A stretch of 17,131 nucleotides of DNA from CAJXCL01 sp964394335. Lineage in GTDB: Bacteria > Nitrospinota > Nitrospinia > CAJXCL01. The stretch lies in contig CAYMVZ010000050.1 in the NCBI GenBank assembly GCA_964394335.1, forward strand, positions 1-17,131, read 5' to 3'. Both the position numbers and the translations under genes were made by a program. Positions 1-7,337 of the stretch are shown piece by piece (the first letter of the stretch is position 1; every line of letters starts with the position of its first letter). The notes beneath the pieces were generated by a model that did no database searches, was not told the DNA's origin, and saw nothing but the letters and a program-made list of their open reading frames with translations.

Positions 1-2
1 TG

Positions 3-650
3 AAAATTGATGGCATAGAGATTTTCCCTGATTACATACAGGCCCATCAAAAAGCTATTTACGATAATATTTATATAGGTGATGCATTAGAAGTTATAGA
101 CAACTTAGCGAATTATGATTTGATTTATATCGGTGATGCGCTGGAACATTTCACGAAAGAGCAGGCGTGGCAGATGCTCGACAAATGTGCAGAGCATTCA
201 AACAAATACATAATTTTATCCATCCCGCTTGGTGAAAACTGGACGCAGCCTGAAATATACGGTAATCCTCACGAAGAACATAAATCGTTCTGGAGTTTTG
301 AGGAATTTGAACCATTTGTTTCTCAAAAAGAACTTCTTGATTTTCCTAATATAGGCATTTATGGAACATTTCTCATAAAACGAGAGGATTTTCTTCATTA
401 CAGGATAATGGAAAAAGCTGACGCTTTTTTTGGACATGGTAAAAGGGAAGAGGCTATAAGTGGGATTATCGAATCTCTAAAAGAACTGCCTCCCAACCTT
501 GCCAGTGAGTTTTTACTTGCAGATTTGTTTTTAAAACAAGGTAGGAACAAAGAGGCGTTTGAAAGATCAGCAAATGCAGAAATGCATTTTCCTAAGGATC
601 AATCAGTTAAGAAACTTTTACAACAGTTGAATGCCTACGCAAATGCCTGA
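3..650 (+). CDS. Class I SAM-dependent methyltransferase-like protein with C-terminal helical repeat (5' end missing)
   Basis: The frame is open from base 3, so the true start lies before the window; a TTG at 120 is internal and should not be taken as the start. The segment YDLIYIGDALEHF (from about base 114) matches the strand-4 region of class I methyltransferases, where the usual form is YDLI..sDvLEHF, followed by a helix and the next strand (KYIILSIPLGE). Nucleotide-binding motif I would lie upstream and is not visible. The last 70 or so residues (KREEAISGIIESLKELPPN ... GRNKEAFERSANAE) are amphipathic helices that look like a TPR-type pair. This is inferred to be a small-molecule or sugar methyltransferase; the substrate is unknown. 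It converges on the symporter gene, with only 11 bases between the two stop codons. Confidence 0.65.
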   Translation, partial: KIDGIEIFPDYIQAHQKAIYDNIYIGDALEVIDNLANYDLIYIGDALEHFTKEQAWQMLDKCAEHSNKYIILSIPLGENWTQPEIYGNPHEEHKSFWSFEEFEPFVSQKELLDFPNIGIYGTFLIKREDFLHYRIMEKADAFFGHGKREEAISGIIESLKELPPNLASEFLLADLFLKQGRNKEAFERSANAEMHFPKDQSVKKLLQQLNAYANA

Positions 651-672
651 AACCACTTGCATCAGGCTTTTT
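645..672 (+). terminator. Intrinsic terminator overlapping both convergent stop codons
   Basis: GCCTGA (645-650) pairs perfectly with TCAGGC (662-667), the loop is 11 nt, and five T residues follow (668-672). The TGA of the upstream gene forms part of the left arm, and the stop of the minus-strand symporter lies in the right arm. The T tract favours termination of plus-strand transcription; read in the other direction the hairpin lacks a good U run. Confidence 0.6.
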
Positions 673-1873
673 GCAACAAGCGATGCACTACCGCAGCTCC
701 AACCGAATCTCCCCAGACATTAATAGATGTTCTAAAGCGGTCTAATAGCCAGTCCACAGCCAATAGCAGACTGATCCCTTCCAAAGGCAGCCCTACAGCC
801 TGAAGAACAATTACCATGGTTACCAGACCGGCTTCCGGTATTCCTGCCGCTCCTATTGCGGCTAAAGTTGCAGTGATAAATATAATGGACTGCTGGGCAA
901 ATCCCATCTCTATTCCATATCCCTGGGCGATAAACATCACGGCTGCAGCCTCATAAAGCGCTGTGCCATCCATATTGATTGTGCTTCCCAGTGGGATGGT
1001 AAAACGTACAGCGCGTTCATCCACTTTATTTTCATGAGCACATTCCATTGTAAGGGGAAGGGTTGCCGAAGAACTTGCTGTAGCAAAAGCTGTCAGCAGA
1101 GCTCGTAGCATGCCTACCAAATAACTCCAGCCTCGACCAGAGATGAAAAAAAGTATGGCAAAAAGGACAATAAAATGTAATGCCAGCCCGGAAAGTACCG
1201 TTAGCATATGCCACCCCACGGCTTGAACTTCCACCAGGAACGCATCACCACCACCTGCTTTTCCAAATCTTCCTGCTATTAACGCAAAAATACCTATAGG
1301 AGCAAAATACATGATCCACGTAACCATTGTCATCATTGCGTCATTTACAGATTCAAAAAACTTAATGGCAGGGACGCCGCGATCTCCTAATTTAATAAGC
1401 GCGACAGCAAACATAATGGAAAAAATTATAAGAGGAAGTAACTGCATTTCAGATGCGGAAGCAACAAGATTAGGCGACACAAGAGAAAGCACTATGTCGC
1501 TGACACCGGTATCCTCTTTGGCCGCAATGCTTTCCGGCAATTCACCTGCACCTAATTTCAACCCGACACCCGGCTGAATGAGATTTACAACTATTAATCC
1601 AATTAAGACCGCAATCGCAGTAGTGCTTAGATAATAGAAGATTGTAATTGCGCCAAGTCGTCCCAGTTTTTTCGCGTCTCCCATTGACGCGATCCCGGAT
1701 ATAACGGCTGAGATTATGAGGGGAATAATCATCATTTTCAATGCGTTCATAAAAAGCTCTCCAAGCCAGGCAAATTTAAGCATGGTTTTTCCCCAGAACC
1801 AGCCGCAAAATATACCGGCTACGACGCCGAGAGCTATTGAAAATAGCAATATTAAGGCGTGCTTATGCTGCAT
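662..1873 (-). CDS. Dicarboxylate/amino acid:cation symporter (DAACS/EAAT family), probably glutamate/aspartate
   Basis: A 403-residue polytopic membrane protein of full family length. Diagnostic motifs are present: SSSATLP in the first re-entrant hairpin, NMDGTALYE in TM7, GIPEAGLVTM in the second hairpin, and AVDWLLDRFRTSINVWGD in TM8. In TM8, Asp378 and Arg381 correspond to the residues that bind the substrate amino group and side-chain carboxylate in Glt(Ph) (D394, R397); Asn385 and Asp389 correspond to sodium-site residues. Keeping both the Asp and the Arg points to acidic amino acids rather than C4-dicarboxylates. The ATG at 1873 is preceded by a good AAGGGGA ribosome-binding site. It is monocistronic, divergent from the metallo-hydrolase gene and convergent with the methyltransferase-like gene. 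It acts in the inner membrane, coupling uptake to Na+ or H+. The family call is very firm; the substrate is inferred. Confidence 0.93.
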   Translation of the reverse strand: MQHKHALILLFSIALGVVAGIFCGWFWGKTMLKFAWLGELFMNALKMMIIPLIISAVISGIASMGDAKKLGRLGAITIFYYLSTTAIAVLIGLIVVNLIQPGVGLKLGAGELPESIAAKEDTGVSDIVLSLVSPNLVASASEMQLLPLIIFSIMFAVALIKLGDRGVPAIKFFESVNDAMMTMVTWIMYFAPIGIFALIAGRFGKAGGGDAFLVEVQAVGWHMLTVLSGLALHFIVLFAILFFISGRGWSYLVGMLRALLTAFATASSSATLPLTMECAHENKVDERAVRFTIPLGSTINMDGTALYEAAAVMFIAQGYGIEMGFAQQSIIFITATLAAIGAAGIPEAGLVTMVIVLQAVGLPLEGISLLLAVDWLLDRFRTSINVWGDSVGAAVVHRLLQKA

Positions 1874-1979
1874 TTATTCCCCTTATTAAAAAAAACATGT
1901 TCCCTCAAAACAGACGAAAAACACAAAGTAAAAATTATTTTCTTTGTGAAATAATGAAGGATATCTTATTGAATTAAAC

Positions 1980-2008
1980 TTGACCTTTCAAGAGGTTTTC
2001 TCTACTAT
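1980..2008 (+). promoter_or_regulatory. Sigma70-type promoter for the metallo-hydrolase gene
   Basis: TTGACC (1980-1985), a 17-nt spacer, then TACTAT (2003-2008), about 50 nt upstream of the ATG at 2060. The -35 lies inside a short inverted repeat, CTTGA (1979-1983)/TCAAG (1988-1992), that could be an operator half-site pair, but this may be chance. Confidence 0.5.
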
Positions 2009-2059
2009 CCTCAAAAAAAAGCAAATAAAGATAAGTGAGCTTTTATTACAATTAAACCC

Positions 2060-3079
2060 ATGAAACCTCTTTTTCATACAAGTTTAGTTAACGGGCCTTT
2101 TGATGATCCTGTTTTATATGTTGATTTTATGTTTAAAAAAAGGGCGCTCCTCTTTGATTTAGGAGATATATCCAAACTTTCTCCACGAAATCTTTTAAAA
2201 ATCAGTCATGCTTTTGTAACCCATACCCACATGGATCATTTCATTGGATTTGATCACTTGATAAGGCTCCTTTTAGGTAGAGATCAGATACTTTCTATAT
2301 TTGGCCCTCCGGGAATTATTGAATCCGTTCAGGGAAGGCTTTCCGGGTATAACTGGAACCTTGTTGGAAATTATCGCTATCCGTTTTTATTAAAAGTTTT
2401 TGAAATACATGAGGACCATTTGAAAGAAATATTGCTCGTTTGCCGAAAAAAATTTGCCCCCCAAGATCCTCCAAAAAAACTTGCTATTCCGAAAGATGGT
2501 TTAATCCACCGAGATGACCAGTTTATAATAAAAGCTACTGCGCTGGATCATAAAATACCTTCCATGGCTTATTTTCTGAAAGAGCGTTTTCATTTAAGTG
2601 TTAATAAGGAAAAATTAAAAGAGCTTGGCTTTGCTACAGGTCCATGGATAACCAATTTAAAAGATAGCATATATACAAATAAATCATATAATTATACTAT
2701 AAAAGTTCCAGTAAAAGATAATATAAGGGAATATGAATCAGGATATTTGAAAAAGGAGATTTTAAAAATTACACCCGGGCAGGAGATCGGGTATATTGTA
2801 GATTGCGACTATACCCCTGAAAATCAAGAGAAAATAATTACCTTCATGAAGGGAGTTGATGTTTTATATATAGAATCTTCTTTTTTAGATAAAGATAAAG
2901 AAAGAGCACGCGATACTGCTCATCTTACCGCGAAAGAAGCGGGAGAATTGGCCCGTGCGGCAGGAGTAAAAAAGCTGCAGGTTTTTCACTTCTCATCAAA
3001 GTATTCGGGTAATGAGCAACTGTTAATAGAGGAGGCGCAAAAGGCATTTAATCAGGAATCAGTTGTCGGGGATCAGTGA
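2060..3079 (+). CDS. MBL-fold metallo-hydrolase, ribonuclease Z (ElaC)-like
   Basis: A 339-residue metallo-beta-lactamase fold protein. The zinc signature HTHMDH is at residues 55-60, followed by a GPPG motif, a later Asp-His segment (LDHKIPS, about residue 165), a metal-ligand Asp in VDCDYTPEN, and the C-terminal segment AHLTAKEAGELARAAG...VFHFSSKYS, which matches the HLTA..A..lA......L.HFSsRY block typical of tRNase Z. In that family the enzyme removes the 3' trailer of tRNA precursors. The N-terminus lacks the usual FLGTGxxxP opening, and the middle contains an unusual basic, Tyr-rich insertion, so a divergent or retargeted nuclease is possible. The start has a poor ribosome-binding site, but the only alternative, the GTG at 2035, is closed by a stop. 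The tail (SVVGDQ) runs into simple repeat-like DNA. It converges with the CCA-adding enzyme gene. Confidence 0.75.
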   Translation: MKPLFHTSLVNGPFDDPVLYVDFMFKKRALLFDLGDISKLSPRNLLKISHAFVTHTHMDHFIGFDHLIRLLLGRDQILSIFGPPGIIESVQGRLSGYNWNLVGNYRYPFLLKVFEIHEDHLKEILLVCRKKFAPQDPPKKLAIPKDGLIHRDDQFIIKATALDHKIPSMAYFLKERFHLSVNKEKLKELGFATGPWITNLKDSIYTNKSYNYTIKVPVKDNIREYESGYLKKEILKITPGQEIGYIVDCDYTPENQEKIITFMKGVDVLYIESSFLDKDKERARDTAHLTAKEAGELARAAGVKKLQVFHFSSKYSGNEQLLIEEAQKAFNQESVVGDQ

Positions 3080-3127
3080 TCAGAGGAGCAGGGCAGCAGT
3101 TATCAAGGGGCAGAGGAATAGGTTGTG

Positions 3128-3262
3128 AATTTCAGATTGCATATTTTGCTCCGCCCCGCTAAGCGTGGCTCCGCAGATTCGCCCAAAGGAGAGTTTCTGC
3201 GAAGACTTGAATTCATATCCCAAATGAAGATTCAATATTTTAAAAATCTGCAATCTGCAATT
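3128..3262. repeat. 135-bp element with 20-bp terminal inverted repeats (MITE-like)
   Basis: The left end, 3128-3147 (AATTTCAGATTGCATATTTT), and the reverse complement of the right end, 3243-3262 (AATTGCAGATTGCAGATTTT), agree at 18 of 20 positions. The interior holds a GC-rich stretch (3149-3175) very different from the surrounding AT-rich DNA, and a second inverted pair, TTGAAT (3207-3212)/ATTCAA (3230-3235). It contains no credible gene. It occupies the interval between two convergent genes and ends 8 bp before the stop codon of the CCA-adding enzyme. A 43-bp relative lies at 7394-7436 in the opposite orientation. Confidence 0.5.
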
Positions 3263-3269
3263 TTCCTAT

Positions 3270-4571
3270 TCACTTTACCGGAAAATTTTTTTGTACAAAT
3301 TTTTTTGCGTCATAATGAGTTTTGATTCGTCCTTCTAAAATGGCATCCTCAACCACTGTAAGGATTTGCTTGAAAAAAGGACCTGTTTTGTAACCCATGG
3401 CGATTAGGTCATGACCATTTATAAGTGGCTTTGGTTTTATCTCTTCAGGTTTCAGCTCCGACAATTTCTGCTTGCAGAATTCCAAGTTATTCAGATTCCC
3501 ATGGCTTGCAAGACAGTCCAATCGATGAAGTTCCAGATGATCAGCGAAATTTGACAGGCGCAGAAACCGCTTCAATTTGCTCTCACGCATTTTTTGAACA
3601 TCCTTAAATCGGAGGTGGTGAAGTACTAACTCCGATATATGCTCAACCTGTTTTTTTGAAAACCGCAACCGTTCTCCGATCTCTTCAGTCATCCGCATGC
3701 CTACTTCACAATGATTATTAAACCGAATTCGATCTTCTATGGAAAAGGTTGAAGGTTTTCCAACATCATGAAGGAGGACGGCCATGGCCAGCTCAGAAGT
3801 CGGGTCACTCATTTTTTTTAGCATAAGTATTGTGTGCTCCCAAACGTCGCCCTCTGGATGAAACTCTTCAGGTTGCTTTACCCCTTTCATAGCGGTGACC
3901 TCCGGCAGAATCACCTTCAGTATCCCTACTTCATCGAGCAGCTGGATGCTCTCGGCAGGATGAAGGCCTGTGAGCATTTTACACAATTCATCTCTTATTC
4001 TCTCCGCGCTAATCTGTAAAATTGTTTCAGCCAGCTCTTTAATTGTATTATATGTATTCGGTTCTATTTCGTACTGGAATCTGGCAGCGAATCTCACAGC
4101 TCTGATGAGACGTAACCGGTCTTCGGAAAAACGGTCTTTAGGATCATTTATAGTTCTAATGATCTTATACTTGATATCAGCTTGACCATTAACATAATCA
4201 ATTATTTTTTCCTGAGCAGGGTCGTAGAAGATGCCGTTGATAGTAAAATCCCTACGAAAAGCATCCTCCTTTTCACCTGAAAAATGCACTTCCTCAGGAC
4301 GGCGTCCATCTATATATTCGCCATCAGATCTAAAGGTTGCCACTTCAAATTCAAAATCATCATATAAAACTTTTACCACACCAAAGCTCGCTCCAACCGG
4401 GATGGTTCTTTTAAACAATTTCATTACCTGATCCGGACGAGCATCAGTAGCAATATCATAATCCAGGGGTTCAATACCCATAATCATGTCTCTTACACAT
4501 CCGCCTGCCCAATAGGCTTTGAGCCCTGCATCAGACAATGTTTTTACAATTTTTTGAGCTGTGGTTTTCAT
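3270..4571 (-). CDS. cca: CCA-adding tRNA nucleotidyltransferase with HD domain
   Basis: 433 residues, class II nucleotidyltransferase superfamily. Visible in order: GGCVRD (23-28), the catalytic carboxylates in DYD (Asp37 and Asp39), RRDFTIN (106-112), DRFSEDRLRLIRAVRF (146-161), the ISAERIRDEL helix, and then an HD domain with LLHDVGK (His268-Asp269). The enzyme rebuilds or repairs the 3'-CCA end of tRNAs from CTP and ATP. Poly(A) polymerase and split CC- or A-adding enzymes share this fold, so exact specificity is inferred; the HD domain argues for a CCA or CC enzyme over PcnB. The start at 4571 has AAAGAG at suitable spacing. The tRNA in this window has no encoded CCA, consistent with a need for this activity. 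Confidence 0.88.
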   Translation of the reverse strand: MKTTAQKIVKTLSDAGLKAYWAGGCVRDMIMGIEPLDYDIATDARPDQVMKLFKRTIPVGASFGVVKVLYDDFEFEVATFRSDGEYIDGRRPEEVHFSGEKEDAFRRDFTINGIFYDPAQEKIIDYVNGQADIKYKIIRTINDPKDRFSEDRLRLIRAVRFAARFQYEIEPNTYNTIKELAETILQISAERIRDELCKMLTGLHPAESIQLLDEVGILKVILPEVTAMKGVKQPEEFHPEGDVWEHTILMLKKMSDPTSELAMAVLLHDVGKPSTFSIEDRIRFNNHCEVGMRMTEEIGERLRFSKKQVEHISELVLHHLRFKDVQKMRESKLKRFLRLSNFADHLELHRLDCLASHGNLNNLEFCKQKLSELKPEEIKPKPLINGHDLIAMGYKTGPFFKQILTVVEDAILEGRIKTHYDAKKFVQKNFPVK

Positions 4572-4609
4572 ATAAAAACTCTTTATTTATGCCAAAGTGA
4601 AAGTGTTTA

Positions 4610-4633
4610 GCAAACAGATTTCCCGCTGTTTGC
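4610..4633 (-). other. 8-bp inverted repeat between two minus-strand genes
   Basis: GCAAACAG (4610-4617) and CTGTTTGC (4626-4633) form a perfect 8-bp stem with an 8-nt loop. It lies after the hypothetical gene that stops at 4727 and about 40 nt before the start of cca on the same strand. The U run after the hairpin is weak, so it could be a poor terminator, a processing hairpin or an operator. The rest of 4572-4726 shows nothing I can name. Confidence 0.35.
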
Positions 4634-4726
4634 GGTGAGCTTAGAGAGCGAACTTAAAAAAATATACTCTCCTTGTGGCACGTTAATTCGGTTGTAGCTT
4701 CGCCGCGTTAGGGTTTTCAGTGATAG

Positions 4727-5695
4727 TTATGAAGATCCGGTAGGGTAGTGTGCGGAATATTTTTTCTTTACCAGCTCAATCTCATTCAGGTATTTTTCAG
4801 AATAATCAAACTTCGTATAACTCTTCATTTCATCTTCCAGGATTTTGATATAAGGCAAAATATCAATTCCATATTTGTTGATTTCCCTGTTATTTGCTTC
4901 ATGGATTATCATAATTGAATAGTAAAACAGAAGGATTCTCACTCTGCTCTCTAACCTGAAAAGATAAGCAGCTCCCCCCAAAGTATTTAAAAAAAAGTGA
5001 GAATACTCATACAAAGCATCAAAAGGGGGAAGAAACATTTCAGTATCATTGCAATGAATATGCTGCTGATAAAAGTAGCCTATTGTTTGCTCAAGAAAAT
5101 CTTTTTCTTGCTGAATGATATCCTTTATTAAAATAATATTTCTTTTGCTAATGGCTCTATAAAAATGATATGTGTTTTTCAAAATGCTTTCTGGAAATTT
5201 TTTCTCGCCAACCATAGGTTTCTGTTCGAGGAGTTTTGATGCAATATTCTTGAAGTAAGCATATGTACCATTTTTTAACTGATATTCTTTTACATATTCT
5301 CTGGTGTCTAAGTAGGAAAAAAAATTAATAATCTTCTCATTAATCAAGGCGCAATCTATCGCTGGTACAACATTTTCCTCTTCAATCGATTCCGGAGAGA
5401 CGATAGAAGGAGGGGTCTCTTCTCCAAAAATAACAGCTAATTTTCCCTGTGGTTGTTCTACAGTTAATTTTTCCTGTGAAGCCCCTATGACCTCTTTACC
5501 TTTACTGAGGGTTTTTTTTAGTTCAACAGTTTCCTGCTGCAGACGCTGGATCTTTTCATCCTTCATTTTATGTTCATTTTCCAAACGCTCCTGTGACTTG
5601 CGGGTATTAATTTTATCTACTATGAGGTAAGCCAGACCAGTCCCGGTCAACAAAAATGCACTGCAAATAATTACAACGGCACTTTTTTTCATCAT
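4727..5695 (-). CDS. Unrecognised membrane-anchored coiled-coil protein
   Basis: I do not recognise this protein. It has a short basic N-terminus, one hydrophobic segment (about residues 6-26, SAVVIICSAFLLTGTGLAYL), and then a charged helical coiled-coil stretch (about 34-66, heptad-like KDEKIQRLQQETVELKK). A Pro-rich linker follows, then a helical C-terminal domain rich in Tyr, Phe, Lys and Glu (residues 110 onward). The topology fits a single-pass inner-membrane protein with a periplasmic domain, or a lipid-free signal anchor. A TTG at 5698 would extend it by one codon, but the ATG at 5695 lies 7 nt after AGGA and is the better start. The gene is alone on its strand between cca and the kinase remnant. 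No function is assigned. Confidence 0.75.
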   Translation of the reverse strand: MMKKSAVVIICSAFLLTGTGLAYLIVDKINTRKSQERLENEHKMKDEKIQRLQQETVELKKTLSKGKEVIGASQEKLTVEQPQGKLAVIFGEETPPSIVSPESIEEENVVPAIDCALINEKIINFFSYLDTREYVKEYQLKNGTYAYFKNIASKLLEQKPMVGEKKFPESILKNTYHFYRAISKRNIILIKDIIQQEKDFLEQTIGYFYQQHIHCNDTEMFLPPFDALYEYSHFFLNTLGGAAYLFRLESRVRILLFYYSIMIIHEANNREINKYGIDILPYIKILEDEMKSYTKFDYSEKYLNEIELVKKKYSAHYPTGSS

Positions 5696-5719
5696 CAAAT
5701 CATCCTACTACAGATTTTT

Positions 5720-5741
5720 TGCTTTTTCAAAGCAGTTTTTT
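5720..5741 (+). terminator. Small hairpin with T tract in the leader of the hypothetical gene
   Basis: TGCTTT (5720-5725) pairs with AAAGCA (5729-5734) across a 3-nt loop, followed by G and six T residues. It has the form of an intrinsic terminator on the plus strand, but no plus-strand gene ends here, and the stem has only two G-C pairs. On the minus strand it lies in the untranslated leader of the coiled-coil protein. Weak support. Confidence 0.25.
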
Positions 5742-5796
5742 GCAGATATAAACTAAAGACAATTTATTATATACTTTTTTTTAAGTAATGATATAA

Positions 5797-6086
5797 AAAA
5801 ATACTCAAGTTTCTTATGCTATAGAGATAGCGCACCGGGATTTGCCGGACTACCATGAGTTTTCAATAAAAGACAATGGCCGGGGAATTAACGAAGACCA
5901 GCACGAAATGATATTCGAACTGTTCAAAAAAGTGCACCAGGAGAAAAACATTAAAGGCAGCGGTGTGGGACTGACTATTGTCAAATCCATAATAGAACAG
6001 CATCGCGGTAAAAATGGGTGGAATAGAGCGAACCGGGAAAGGGGACAATCATAAAATTTACCCTAAACAAAAACCTGATCAGCTGA
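5797..6086 (+). pseudogene. Remnant of a histidine kinase C-terminus (HATPase domain)
   Basis: The frame opens after a TAA at 5794 and encodes EIAHRDLPDYHEFSIKDNGRGI, then FELFKKVH and GSGVGLTIVKSIIEQHRG. These are the N-terminal side of the ATP lid, the F box and the G2 box of a GHKL ATPase. The catalytic N-box, the dimerisation helix with the phospho-accepting His and any sensor domain are absent. After HRGK the frame breaks: shifting frame gives WVE, an in-frame TAG at about 6025, then SEPGKGTIIKFTLNKNLIS and a TGA at 6084-6086, the expected kinase tail. So it is 5'-truncated, frameshifted and carries a nonsense codon. No ribosome-binding site or credible start exists. It cannot make an active kinase. 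Confidence 0.75.
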
Positions 6087-6115
6087 AACGAGAATGTATA
6101 ATTAATAAGAAAATT
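6078..6115 (+). repeat. Left copy of a direct repeat (response-regulator start region)
   Basis: This 38-bp stretch matches 7558-7595 at 34 of 38 positions; the inner part 6091-6114 differs from 7571-7594 at a single base. The two copies are exactly 1480 bp apart and enclose the REC-HD-GYP gene. Read in the frame of the right-hand copy, this one encodes only I-N-K-K-I followed by TAA at 6116-6118, so the putative regulator is cut off at once. Confidence 0.6.
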
Positions 6116-6218
6116 TAAAAATGTGTTCCAGATTCTTCTAAATGGGAAATATCGGCTTGAGTTTTAAACTCAATCCTGTAGAATTATTATTCCGGGACAT
6201 TTTTAGTAATATGATGCC

Positions 6219-7337
6219 ATGCTAACTTCAGCAAAAAATGTATTGATAGTTGACGCGAATAAAGAATCCAGAGATGCGCTTGCGGTGCATTTTAGGAAAT
6301 TAGGCTGTATTGTTTCCATAGCCAAAGATGGTAGGCAGGCTACTCAGCTTTTGCACAGAAATAATCCTGATCTCATGCTAATGGATATAGTACTGCCGGT
6401 TCGGGATGGAATTACTACCTGCAGACTCATTAGAAAAGATGTCTCAATCACCCGCCACTTCCCAATTATCATGATGACCTCCTCCCCTGATAGAAAACAA
6501 ATTGCGAGAGCCATTGACGCGGGCTGTGATGACTTTATGATAAAACCTTTTAAATTTGGCGACTTATTAAAAAAGCTGAAAAAGCTGGTTGAATTCCCAA
6601 GCAAAAAGAATAAAAAAGAGGAAGAAAAACAGGATGAGGAGTCAGAAGAAAAAGAAGAAGAAATTATTGTCTATTCAAAGAAAATGATTGAAAAGGCTTT
6701 TTCAAATGTCATGCATGGTAAATTGGTTGACTATCCTGTTATAAAAAAAACCACCAGTACAATGGTAGAGATTGTTCATAAAGAAAACACTCTACCGCTG
6801 GCTTTCAAGATGAGATCCTACAATGATTACACATATATACACTCAGTCAATGTGGCCGCTTTATGCATGTCATTTGCCTATCATCTTAAATGGAATGATT
6901 CAGATTTGCAGATACTGGGAGAAGGAGGCTTTTTACATGATATAGGGAAAACACAGATCGATTTAAAAATATTGTTGAAACCGGATAAACTGACCGATGA
7001 AGAATTCACTGAAATAAAAAGTCACCCGGATAAAGGCAAGGAAGTAGCTCTCAAACAAAGTATTAATCCTGATGTACTAAAGGTGATTCTTGAACACCAT
7101 GAGCGCGACGATGGAAAGGGTTACCCTAAAAAACTTTCTAATGGACAAATCAGTAAATTTGGCAAATTATCTGCAATTATTGATGTTTACGATGCCCTGA
7201 CAACAGATAGATGCTATCATAAGGGTATTGATTCGGATGAGGCCCTCGAAAAAATGTCCACCTGGCAAGGCCACTTCGACCCGGAATACTTTGAAAACTT
7301 TTCCAGATTAGTCACTGCGGAAACTATTGGAAAATGA
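6219..7337 (+). CDS. Response regulator with HD-GYP c-di-GMP phosphodiesterase output
   Basis: 372 residues. The receiver domain (about 7-123) has the phospho-acceptor Asp56 in LMLMDIVLP, Thr87 in MMTSS and Lys109 in KPFK. An acidic, lysine- and glutamate-rich linker (127-150) leads to an HD-GYP domain (about 155-365) with all canonical residues: His208, HD (His240-Asp241) with GK, His269, HHE (293-295), DGKGYP (298-303) and IIDVYDALT. HD-GYP enzymes hydrolyse cyclic di-GMP in the cytosol, usually to pGpG or GMP. One oddity: the acidic pair near the N-terminus, normally DD or ED, reads Asp12-Ala13, so one Mg2+ ligand of the receiver is missing. The start at 6219 is fixed by a TAA just upstream; the ribosome-binding site is poor. 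No intact kinase is adjacent, only the remnant at 5797-6086. Confidence 0.9.
   Translation: MLTSAKNVLIVDANKESRDALAVHFRKLGCIVSIAKDGRQATQLLHRNNPDLMLMDIVLPVRDGITTCRLIRKDVSITRHFPIIMMTSSPDRKQIARAIDAGCDDFMIKPFKFGDLLKKLKKLVEFPSKKNKKEEEKQDEESEEKEEEIIVYSKKMIEKAFSNVMHGKLVDYPVIKKTTSTMVEIVHKENTLPLAFKMRSYNDYTYIHSVNVAALCMSFAYHLKWNDSDLQILGEGGFLHDIGKTQIDLKILLKPDKLTDEEFTEIKSHPDKGKEVALKQSINPDVLKVILEHHERDDGKGYPKKLSNGQISKFGKLSAIIDVYDALTTDRCYHKGIDSDEALEKMSTWQGHFDPEYFENFSRLVTAETIGK

Noticed and set aside
120..650. TTG at 120 as the start of the first gene
   Set aside because: The frame is open to the window edge and the upstream codons continue a methyltransferase-like fold; the gene is simply truncated by the window.
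3125..3325. Open frame across the inverted-repeat element and the cca 3' end
   Set aside because: It spans non-coding repeat DNA and antisense of cca, with no ribosome-binding site or motif.
4675..4720. GTTA-rich stretch with a GC-rich centre (cgttaattcgg ... cttcgccgcgttagg) that recalls integron attC core sites
   Set aside because: The two GTTA words are in the same orientation, and no matching RYYYAAC partner or paired L boxes could be found, so the attC fold cannot form.
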